Assembly (NCBI GenBank): GCA_965644295.1
Contig: CBFFRP010000427.1
Coordinates: forward strand, 62,001-126,000
Direction: 5' to 3'
DNA length: 64,000 nt
From: Paraphysomonas bandaiensis
Taxonomy: Eukaryota > Chrysophyceae
Both the position numbers and the translations under genes were made by a program. A model generated the notes under the pieces. The model had not been told where the DNA came from. It did not search any database and saw nothing but the letters and a program-made list of their open reading frames with translations. This document shows, one piece after another, positions 21,238 through 30,800 of the stretch (the stretch's first letter is position 1; each line of letters opens with the position of its first letter).

Positions 21238-22809
21238 TTGTGACTATCTAATATGTTATACAGTGATTGATTGTAGTGAGAGTATGTTGTAGTGAATGAC
21301 AATTTAGCTTTAGAATAAAGTTTTACTAATAGAATATTCAGTGTGTTCAATGTTCACACTTACTTCAGTTCTAGCCATCCTAAAGTCTAATCCAGGTAGT
21401 TTATAGCTTAATATGTATATTGTTACAAGTGGATCTAGTGTAACAATATAGATTATAGTATACTTTGTGAGCTCGTGGGTGGTACTACTTTACGAATTAT
21501 AAGCAGTGACATTGATTGCAGTGGAACTACATTCGAAGGCTTAGTGGTGCATTAATGTACTGACTAATATAGACTGATGTGAAATCAGCACATTGGTGAG
21601 AAATGTTTAATTATCAAATACAAAAGAAATAGTAGCTAGCTGGAGAACCAATTGCGCACTTTGCTACAAAATTCTATTAAACACAGTCTCCTGTATATTA
21701 AATCAAGGCGAATCTTGTTCGAGCCTGAGGCACTTGGAATTTAAAGTAACTAGACTACGGACATGGTAAATGTATCGATTTCCTTTCAAAGTAGTTGCTA
21801 CTCACTCGCATACATAAGCAATAATATGCGTCCACTTCGCATCTGCACTTTGCCAATAAAAAAGGTCAATTGGGAAGTGAAGTTGGACACAGCATGTCCC
21901 ACTTCTCTGAAAATATTTCTCCTCCACATGACAGTAGAGCCGTCTTTAAATGATACTACCATAACATAAGTGTACTCAAAATCGACAATATCAAGTTTTC
22001 ATCTCGGAACAATGGAATATATCGGAATAATTCCCAGTGAGATCTATACTCGTTTTTGTGTAGCACAACAGCAAAGACAAATCGCCCATGACTTTCTACG
22101 TATCGATAAGAGTCGCAGAATCCGGTCGGCATAATCTTAAATCGCTCTCTGTTTAAGTATAAATTTACGCTGAACGTTACCTTTGTCGTCTTCGTGAACA
22201 ACAGTAAGCTGCAGAGGAGTAATATCTTCTTGTGCGTGTCCTTGGACTGAACAAGGCGCCCCTGGCCCACTGTTTGGATGGTATAACAAACCTATCAGGA
22301 ATAACCCTTAGAGTGTAACCTGAATTTTAATTATTATGAGCAAGGGCAGCGATGATCATCCATCTCTCCTGCTACACGACTCGTGAGATTGTAGAAAACA
22401 TCCATCACATCACTGAAGCTTTCATTCGTTATATGAGGATGGTGTGAAACACTGTAGATCACATTAGCGGATCATACGAGATTGAAAGCAGTGACTCTGA
22501 TGAGGACACTGACTGTGACCCCAGAAGGAATACCTCCATATCTGAGATCTCAGTAATATACGTACGTATTCCGTAATACTGGGATCTCATAGCATATGAA
22601 GTGTTGGTATTTTTGTGTGGTATATTTATACAAAGAGTGCCATATGAGTGCGGCACTCCACTGCTGTATCCATCCCTCGCAATTGCAGTGAACTGGTTCA
22701 GTTCAGAGTGTACTGAGTGAAATAGGTCACATTCATTTCACCCGCTAAGCCAGAAACATCCCAGCACACATTCGCTGAATCCTCACCATTAATCTTTCCA
22801 TATATAGTC
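21238..22809. other. Intergenic with a possible unresolved multi-exon gene (minus, about 22490-21780)
   Basis: Minus-strand segments look coding but could not be joined into one model: near 22450-22320 (SHHPHITNESFSDVMDVFYNLTSRVAGEMDD in frame), near 22280-22190 (EDITPLQLTVVHEDDKG, followed by a GTAACG donor), 22140-22000 (PTGFCDSYRYVESHGRFVFAV) and 21990-21810 (EYTYVMVVSFKDGSTVMWRR, ending at a TAG). The amino acid texture is protein-like and short introns are the rule here. I do not recognise the family. The remaining sequence (21240-21760) is AT-rich with nothing seen. Confidence 0.3.
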
Positions 22810-24555
22810 ATGAAAGGAAGCAGTAATCAGAGGATGGATGTCATCTCTGCAGTTCGATTTTACGTCGATAAAATAGTTGGAGACCCGGCCATTTCTGGTA
22901 ATGATCAAATTATTAGTCACTCATTGTTTAATGTGTATATATTAGGAATGAAAGCACTTATTTTGGACCCTGTAACTACGCAAGTGGTAAGCATGGTGTA
23001 CTCGCAAACTCAGATATTAGAAAAAGAGGTGTATCTTGTTGAGGTGCTGGGAAATCGTCACGAAGCAATGAATCACTTAAAGGCTGCACTCTACCTGCAG
23101 CCCTCTGAATCGAATATTGACATGCTTTGTCGAGAACTCCGTGAGCCACAGTTTTCGGAATATCATATATTCTTTTCGAATATTATTTCTCAAGATATGC
23201 TGAATCGTCTCGGGCGAGCAGATGAACATGAGGTGGTCCGACAGGTTCAAGAGTACTATGCCGAATTCTTGTCTATAAATGACGATTTTTTTCACCTTGG
23301 TGTGGGCAATAGTCTTGTCCTTTCTTCATCTGTAGGAAGATCCTTGGAGGCTGGAAGAATATTTGAAAGAAACGTTCATGGAATTCTTTCTGCACTTCTT
23401 GCGCTTCGCCGTCGTCCGTCGCAGATTCGTTACCAGGCTGCTTCAGACCTCGCCCGTCGAGTGGCATCAGAGATTGTGACGGAAATTGAACGAGATGATG
23501 TTTTTGATTTCCGACGCCAGGAGGGTCCCCTTCTCCTCATCCTGGACAGACGAGACGACCCGATTACTCCGCTACTCACACAGTGGACGTACCAGGCAAT
23601 GGTTCACGAGCTTTTGGGTCTTAACAATAACCGTGTGGTGCTCCGAGGAGCGCCTGGGATTCGTAAAGACCTTGAGGAGGTCGTCATTTCATCCACTCAG
23701 GACCCGTTTTTCGCAAAACACCGATTTGCAAACTTCGGAGACTTAGGAACTGCTGTAAAACAGCTCTTGGATGAGTACCAGCGCAATGCCAAGATGAATG
23801 AGAACATTCAGTCGATAGAAGACATGCAGGCATTCATGGAGCGCTACCCGGCCTTCCGCTCTCATGCGATCAATGTCTCCAAGCACGTCGCACTAATGAG
23901 TGAGCTGGCACGACTTACGGATGTCTGCCACCTCCTTGACATATCGGCACTGGAGCAAGAAATTTCATGCTCTTCTGATCACAGCACCCATAAACAGGAG
24001 TTGTTTGATAAAATTGCTTCACCGGCTGTGCAGAAGGCGGACAAACTCCGCCTCGCACTTCTTTATATTATCCGTTATGAGCAGTACGAGGAATTGGGAC
24101 AGATAAAGGCGGCGTTAGTAGATCATGGTGTCGACAGAGTTCCACTGCTGGATGCTATGTTGCAGTATGCAGGGGAGGCCCGTCGTGCCCCAGGTTTGTT
24201 TTCCCAAGGGGGTATTCTTGGCAAGATTGGGAAAACCATATCTTCCACAGTCAACGGAGTGGAAAATGTATACACGCAGCATGTCCCACTGCTCCAAACT
24301 ATCCTGGAGTCTATTAGCAAGGGGAAAATCAAGGACTCTGCTTTTCCTCTTATTACACCTGCATCCGCAGCTGGAAGCCGTCCTGGTGAAGTTATCGTGT
24401 TCATAGTAGGCGGTGCAACTTACGAGGAAGCCCTCACCGTAGCGGACTTCAATAATGCGAATCCCTCAATGAGAGTGGTATTAGGCGGATCGTGTGTTCA
24501 TAACTCGATGAGCTTCCTTGAAGAACTGAATAACTCCTTTGGTCTGGGTCGGTAG
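22810..24555 (+). CDS. VPS45: VPS45, Sec1/Munc18-family SNARE regulator (2 exons)
   Basis: Vps45 binds endosomal/TGN syntaxin (Tlg2/Syntaxin-16) and templates SNARE assembly for vesicle fusion at the trans-Golgi and endosome. The region from 22810 is open through to 24555, but residues 30-45 of that reading have no place in the family and coincide with a 48-nt GT-AG intron (22898-22945). Spliced exons 22810-22897 and 22946-24555 give 565 aa, about the usual length (human 570). Hallmarks are VSMVYSQTQILEKEVYLVE, LRRRPSQIRYQ, LLLILDRRDDPITPLLTQWTYQ, MVHELLGLNNNR, VSKHVALMSELARL, GVENVYTQHVPLL and the C-terminal VIVFIVGGATYEEALTV ... RVVLGGSCVHNSMSFLEEL. Translation may start at the ATG at 22810 or at Met9 (22834), which aligns with the family start. 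It appears intact and functional. Confidence 0.95.
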   Translation: MKGSSNQRMDVISAVRFYVDKIVGDPAISGNDQIISHSLFNVYILGMKALILDPVTTQVVSMVYSQTQILEKEVYLVEVLGNRHEAMNHLKAALYLQPSESNIDMLCRELREPQFSEYHIFFSNIISQDMLNRLGRADEHEVVRQVQEYYAEFLSINDDFFHLGVGNSLVLSSSVGRSLEAGRIFERNVHGILSALLALRRRPSQIRYQAASDLARRVASEIVTEIERDDVFDFRRQEGPLLLILDRRDDPITPLLTQWTYQAMVHELLGLNNNRVVLRGAPGIRKDLEEVVISSTQDPFFAKHRFANFGDLGTAVKQLLDEYQRNAKMNENIQSIEDMQAFMERYPAFRSHAINVSKHVALMSELARLTDVCHLLDISALEQEISCSSDHSTHKQELFDKIASPAVQKADKLRLALLYIIRYEQYEELGQIKAALVDHGVDRVPLLDAMLQYAGEARRAPGLFSQGGILGKIGKTISSTVNGVENVYTQHVPLLQTILESISKGKIKDSAFPLITPASAAGSRPGEVIVFIVGGATYEEALTVADFNNANPSMRVVLGGSCVHNSMSFLEELNNSFGLGR

Positions 24556-25014
24556 ATCCTACATATTTGATTGGTTGGCGTAGTTCAGACCCGTATGTGG
24601 CAGCAATTAAACTGCAAGAAGTTGGTACCGGATATTAATATCATCTTACAATTTCATTAGTAGGACAATCTTTTTCACACCGGTAACTAAAAAACATTTT
24701 ATCTATGCAGCACAGTACTATGGTAAAATCTATCTATAGTGAATAGCAGGAGACAGGATATGGGGTAACCTACAAGGAGCTACAGTTCCTCGAAACTTTA
24801 GTTCCACATACCACATATATGGGAAACTAAAAAATCATAGTATTACTTTGATCAAATCCTTTTAAACAGCACTATACTGTATGTGACTAGCGACTAGGAA
24901 ATGTTATATATTGATTGGTCTACCGGCTAGAAGCAAATACCCTTGTTGTTATAGTCAAGATAGCTTACAATACATTAGTGAATGTATGAGTATTAACAAT
25001 AGGTATGTAAGAGT
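24556..25014. other. 3' flank of VPS45, no feature seen
   Basis: AT-rich non-coding sequence between VPS45 and the next retroposon. No gene, RNA or repeat was recognised. Confidence 0.4.
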
Positions 25015-25497
25015 GCTTAACTCTGATATACTACTATTTGGCGCGACGAAAGCTGCTTGTGCGTCACCGCAAGCACCAAGGTGCAACCACTTTTCTCTAT
25101 CACTCAAAACAAACGCAGTAGCAAGCAGAATGTTTATATATCTGACATCTGTTAACTTCAGGATTTTAGAGTCCTTAACATAAACAACCCAGAGGCTTGA
25201 TTTCAGCAGGCAGGGCAACCCCCGGATTCCCTTGAGGTAGACCCATTCCTGGATGCGTGACTTCAGCAGGCATCCCAATACCTTGGATTTCTGTTTATTC
25301 GTCAGGACCCAACAACGTCTACACAAGTGACACTAATTAGTGTCCCTTGTGCCACACAAGCATTCGGCTATGTGGGCAGTACTTCATCTGTTGACTGTAT
25401 ATGCGGCTCACGTTAGTTTCCCGCAGAAATCTCTCCGTTACTACTTATCCCTCAGAACACCACGACAAGGTGCGAGTCCGACTTTGTTGAGGGTATT
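25015..25497 (-). mobile_element. SINE-like element, reverse orientation
   Basis: Reads, on the plus strand, reverse tail (25040-25100: CGAAAGCTGCTTGTGCGTCACC and CAAGCACCAAGGTGCAACCA), the middle block with the repeated TGACTTCAGCAGGCA motif, GACACTAATTAGTGTCCC, then the head ending ACGACAAGGTGCGAGTCCGA and TTTGTTGAGGG. The extra copy of the CAGCAGGCA segment is a local duplication. A partial tail fragment follows at 25545-25640. Confidence 0.65.
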
Positions 25498-25859
25498 GAC
25501 TTCTCAAAGCCTATTGAAAATTATAACACATTCACCACTAGCAGCTTTTCGTAGCGTTAAATAGTAGGATACTATCAGAGTTAAGCACTGACTCTTAAAC
25601 GCCTATTGCTACAGTAATTATAAGACGTTTACTACTAGTGAGATGATATGCACATTAAGACGCTAGATATGGGGCAGGAATGTTCTGTGACAATCGGTAC
25701 TTACAAAAAGGCTGCTTACTGATTATGCATAAAAACATATTCTCAGGAGCTGCAAATGATCAGGAGCCATATACTCTATACTCTTGTGCTAATCAGTTCT
25801 AACAATTTGAGCTCTACTGAATAATCTTTTAATATATTTGTTGTGATATGCAAGTACTG

Positions 25860-26400
25860 CAGACTGTGGCATCGAGTCTTCATGTTAAGGCGTGTTTGCT
25901 TCCGTTGCCTGTTATCACCATTTAAACACGGCACTGTGTAGAGATCTTGAACTAGATCCTCTCACTGTCATCATCGCTTTCTTTATATAGGTCTTTTCTA
26001 TCGGGGATAGTTTTGTTGCCATCTTTTATCTTCACAGCAATCTTTTCGAAAGGGGTGCTATGAATAGTAGCAACAATGTCACCCACATAACGCCCGCCAA
26101 TAGGGTGCTTTGTGATGCGTTTGCCATTCATCGTACGAACGTTGAAGAAATCTGGCACTAATTTTCACATTTCTTCTGTAATTCCATTGACATAAGTACA
26201 TTAATCGTCCCATAATATTGAACTAGCTGTTTTCATATGGAATTAGATTTAACATGTCAGAGTCCACATGATTGTAATGGTCAGAGAGAAACCAACAGCG
26301 GTCGATCATTACAGATGGGGAGCCCCATCTGGTATCTTGTTTAATTACTGCGCATAAAAGGTCTTTTTCTTACTGATCTTACTATCATACTCTTTAGATT
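25860..26400 (-). mobile_element. hAT transposase relic
   Basis: Minus-strand frame 26158-25952 (MPDFFNVRTMNGKRITKHP ...) and flanking sequence resemble, at DNA level, the relics at about 7100-7740 and 28900-29540 (shared GTGTTTGCTTCCGTTGCCTG-like and CTAGATCCTCTCACTG-like stretches). It is fragmentary, without identifiable ends. Assignment to hAT rests on those better-preserved relatives. Confidence 0.4.
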
Positions 26401-26852
26401 TCATAACTTAGTCAGTCAACATATTTACCAAGCTTGCTGAATACCTATATTTGAAATAAACAGGATAATAGCCAGATTTAATATGTGACTTACATAGCCA
26501 ATGAGCAATATAGACTTGCCAATCAAAATTCCAATTAAGTGTGCCTATTTGTGAATGCTATAATTTTTATTGTCTCCCGAAATAAATTCAGTAGCGTTGA
26601 GTAAATGATGATTCATTATTCACCATCATATCATCATGAAAGATTCAGAACTGCTGCATATGTCTGAATTACTGGTTAATGTCATCAATAAGACTTTTCC
26701 TATCGATAATATACGTGCGCTAGTAGTACATATTCTTAATGGAACGGCAGCAACGAACCTAGAAACGTGAATCATACAATCCGCAATTCATCAAAGGTCT
26801 CATCATAAAACAACACACATATTCTACCCACTATTGAGATACTAATTATACT
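26401..26852. other. Intergenic, no feature seen
   Basis: AT-rich sequence downstream of the glycosyltransferase-like gene. No coding frame or repeat was recognised. Confidence 0.4.
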
Positions 26853-28104
26853 TTATTCAGCAGCAAACACAGAAGGCTTTTGTAACATGAAATCATTTAT
26901 CCAAGGTGAACATCTGTCAAATTGATGAACTACAGGTGCAACACTATTCGTAAACCTATTCAGTAGAAACCCTTCTTCATTTCGGGGAATTAAATCAGTC
27001 GCACCAGATTTTTTCGCTTTCGTTTTACATGCTTTTCCCACTGTTAACACTGGTCCCATTCCCCAAGGAATAGTCACTGTTCTGTTTAACTCCCCAAATT
27101 TCCCGTGGTAATATAACCAATTCATAGTCCATTGATCCGTGGTTGACGGTGAGCGACACTTATGGTTGCTTTTACGGTTGTTGGCATAGAATTCCGCCAC
27201 TAAAACCGAGAGAAAATGTAGCATACCCCTTCGGGTCCCCAAAACTGTGCCTGAGCACAGTACAGGTCGAGCTTCATATATGTCAAAGGATTCGCGACCG
27301 TAGCAAGGCACAGTATGAACCGAGTTGATAGGATTGCCTGCAACAAAAGAACGACTAGGGTCATCTGAAGGGGAAGTGTACGGGGATATCTCCTCTATAA
27401 ATATTGTATCGATACTCGATGTGTGAGCACTTCCTAAATCACGAAACTAACGTCCGTAGTGATTAACTAGTGTATAGATAAACATATGTCTACCCACTCA
27501 CCGGATGATCCTGAAAGAAAGCATCCCGTACATCCATTACCATTGCCCACCCCGTGCAGGTATCGCATTGCTCCATCCATCGGCGTGCCATCTCGAACCT
27601 CCCCCATTCCAGTTTCAAATCAGGTATATCCGCAGAGCACTTTCCTCGCACGCCGACAATCACTTCCTTACTATCGGGGTTGATGAGCGCTGACTCATGA
27701 CACTCTACAGCCTGTACTGCATAGAAAGTGACATTCTGTCGTTTCAAATACTCAACTTCACTGAGAGATATCTGAGGGTGGACCCCTAGTATGATATGCC
27801 CATCATAACCATAGTATCGTAGTGACCCCACAAAGCGTCGAAATCCCTTTATAAACCCTCTATAGGACGCCAGACCCATCACCACATCCCTCCCCACCAC
27901 CTCTGCTCGGTGAATCAAGTTATTGGGTGGTGAATATGGAGGTATAGATATGTTTATCATGGGAGAGTAGAGGACAGGGTCGTTTATATACGACATGAAC
28001 TCATCTGTCTTTAGAACACTAGGATTAAACATAGACTGATAGGTGGATGGAGATGATAAGGCAGGTGATAACCATGCCAGTAGAGGAGTGAAAAAGAGAA
28101 TCAT
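26853..28104 (-). CDS. Secretory-pathway glycosyltransferase-like protein with DVRD motif (2 exons)
   Basis: Exons 28104-27502 and 27446-26853 splice over a 55-nt GT-AG intron to 398 aa. In the join, the first exon's FFQDHP continues as FRDLGSAHTSS, which fits the expected pattern after a D-x-R-D box. Residues 1-17 are a signal peptide or anchor (MILFFTPLLAWLSPALSS). Residues 190-200 read MDVRDAFFQDH, a likely metal/nucleotide-sugar site. Further on come IFIEEISPYT, RPVLCSGTVLGTRRGML and TTDQWTMNWLYYHGKFG, then IPWGMGPVLTVGKAC. The combination DVRDxxFQ ... CSGtxxGt ... DQ is typical of a widespread, poorly characterised group of eukaryotic GT-A-fold proteins. Donor and acceptor are unknown. 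It is not a paralogue obvious by sequence of the DxD enzyme at 16.2-18.0 kb. Confidence 0.75.
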
Positions 28105-28900
28105 AGCTTGGAATGGACCTAATGGATCTGTGGGCCTGTCTCCCTATATGTATATATAGCTATGGTGAAGATAGCGGAGTGCAGTGTACAGTATATACTG
28201 GCTGTATATAGCAGTCACTGGACATATGCAGCATGTACGTGTATGATGTATATGTATCTATAAACTACACACTCCCCCTACCGTAATACACAAAGGTGTA
28301 CCTGCATCCTGCACACAGTTGTCTCGAGTATACCGCACACAAGAAAGATCGTGCTGGTCTCATGGATTGCAGAAAAGTAGCAGCCAAGTATAGCCTTTTA
28401 ACTGGTAGTCCGCTCTAGACTGTACATCGAAGCCAATTTCTATTCATAGTATCCTCCTGAGTGATATGAGTTGTTGCAACTGCTCAATGGATAAACTTCA
28501 GTGTATCATACTGCAATGATGGTCCATTCATATGCACCTTAAGCGCCGCCTAAAATGTCGCCTTTCTCTATATGCTACGAAGAGTGCACTTTGAAGGTGC
28601 CTCCAAAGCCTTGAGATTAGAGAATGAACTCCAATCACTCCTATCTTATATTGATCGTAATATTATTGCGAGGGTCAGCATTAACGATTCCGCAACGCGT
28701 TTAGAGTATGTGTGTACTGTGCTGAAATATATTGGAACATTTAAAATGTTAGTATGTTGGAGCCAGTAAGGGTGACTTAGGTCAAGGTGTAGTGGACTTT
28801 GATAGAGTATATGATTTATATTGGGATGTGAAAGAAGTAGTGTGGGATTTAGAGACTGAATGATACAAAACTTGTATAACTAGGAGCCATTATACAAAAT
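28105..28900. other. Intergenic, no gene called
   Basis: Contains TATA-rich runs at 28140-28260. A plus-strand frame at 28572-28769 (65 codons) has a protein-like first half, but I could not extend it or match it to anything, so it is not called. Confidence 0.35.
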
Positions 28901-30478
28901 GCTGTGCTTCATGCTGTTGCAACGAGTTTGCTGGTGAAGACGTGCTCGCTTCCGCTGCCTGCTATCATCAATCTAACGTTGAGCTGAGTCGTCATTCTGA
29001 ACTAGACTCTCACTGCAATCATCCATCAACGCTTCTTGCTGCATGTCCATCCATCAGCAATCAAACACAAATGCATTGGAAGCATTATTGCTTTGATCTT
29101 GTATTCGACCTCTAAGTCCAAGACTTCCATATACCATATATACCTCATCAATGTTGGTTGATCTCGTTTATTACTTCTGGTGTTCTGTCGAGTGAATGTT
29201 TTCTCCACGAAAGAAAGAGGAAGATAATCTATTATCACTCATTCCAACCAGTGATACTAATTTCACGCTTGAGGTGATACTTTGCACTCAGCATATTTAT
29301 CCATCGCACCACCACCTCGCTGGGCAGCTAACACTTTATCTTTCCATCCCTCGTGCTTGATAGCATGCTGCGACATGTTGCTCCACCCATTACCTTTCTT
29401 TTGCTTCAGAACACCTTTTCCTACAAGATACTCCCGGAATTGTCTATTGCAACCACTTATTTCTCAAAGAACACTCGTGCAATGAGTTCTGGTGCCAGTT
29501 TATTGCTCATATTGTTGGAATACGTATGGTTCTCTAAGATAGTACTGTAGAATACGTTAAATACAATGTGAAGAACAGTAATACGTAGTCAAAGGTACTA
29601 GACAGCCATAACTGTGAAACTGAAGTATTGTATCATGACGATTCAAGATACGGAAGTTGAGCTGTGGTTGATATATGAACAAAATAAATTATCATGTTGT
29701 TGACATGTCTTACATGACAACACACGCAATTGTGTATTCAATTATAATAAAGAGTCTATCCAGTTTAATTACTATAAACTTTTCTTAACGATTATAACTG
29801 TTAATATGACCAATAGTCAATACATATTGCACGGCGACGACGTCTCCGGCAACTCCTCCTATGCCCAACGCCCAGACGGTGCATGGTGACACCGCCACAC
29901 TCCACCACACCATCAACCTTTCAATCCACACATCTAGTGCTCGGTACACTCAGGACCTTAATACAGAACCCGGTACCTCAGAGCCAGGCGGAACCTTATC
30001 CCAAGGGGAGACCCCCGGACAACACGCACCAGTGAGTCCTCAGACACACGAGCAGGGCGAACTCACACACAACATCAAGAACGGAAGTGGTTGCACCTTG
30101 GTGCTTGCGGCGACGCACAAGCAGCTTCTGTAGCGTTAAATAGTAGGATAATAGAATTTGTGCTGATTAGTTATGGGTAGAGGTCTAACTAGTAGATCTA
30201 GCATTCAACTAGCCACTATATCGGAACGAGTTTTTAACGCCTATTGCTAAATAAAAAGACATTCAATAATAATACATATTGCCAATTAATTAAGTGAATT
30301 ATTATGTATGATGATCCTATGGATATAAAATCTTTCATCAATTGGTTTTTGCAACTTTCAGTGTGAAAATATGGCATTTTGATCAATTAATTGAAGCTAG
30401 CTGGAGTCAATTATAATTGCAATTATGCGTTGGTGTCCCAATTTCAATAATTGACAATTAATTGATACGCACCCCAGA
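28900..30478 (-). mobile_element. hAT transposon relic with DGWT motif and BED-like region
   Basis: The minus strand near 29540-29280 reads FREYLVGKGVLKQKKGNG and WSNMSQHAIKHEGWKDK, a degraded BED-finger region. 29238-29026 includes HLCLIADGWTCSKK, the conserved D-G-W-T around the first catalytic Asp of hAT transposases. The right terminus (30452-30474, CAATTAATTGATACGCACCC) equals that of the element ending at 7925. The region 29826-30268 is a LINE 3' fragment inserted within. Stops and frameshifts are present, so it is non-functional. Confidence 0.65.
29826..30268 (+). mobile_element. LINE 3' fragment with common tail
   Basis: 29826-29960 matches 46285-46405 (CGGCGACGACGTCTCCGGCA and following), the segment downstream of the RNase H LINE copy at 45.4-46.4 kb. 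It then runs into the common tail (30085-30268: GGAAGTGGTTGCACCTTGG to CCTATTGCTAAATAA). It therefore links the tail to the LINE: the tail is the LINE's own 3' end. Frame 29861-30133 is not a gene. Confidence 0.7.
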
Positions 30479-30800
30479 TAGACAGACGCACTGTTTGGCT
30501 ACCTTCACTACAACTTACGTGTACTGAAAACTAATTCTATCTACATTTATTTTATTTCTCACTATCGCAGTAAGGTATTCCAGTTTCCACTACTTCTTGC
30601 AGCTTTAATATAAGTGACTCAACGTGTCGTTTCCACCTAGCCTTAATGCTAGAGGTAGGAGAAAAGAAGAGTAATATCTCGCTTTGACAAAGAAGTATAT
30701 TAATTATGCCTTCACCAGTTCATAGTGGGAACAAGACAGTCAAGTCAGTTCTAGGAAGCAAGGCCTAAACATATTCTAGGTAAACTAGTAGACGGCTAAT

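Noticed and set aside
24123-24404. Minus-strand frames inside VPS45
   Set aside because: Shadows of a strongly conserved coding region on the plus strand.
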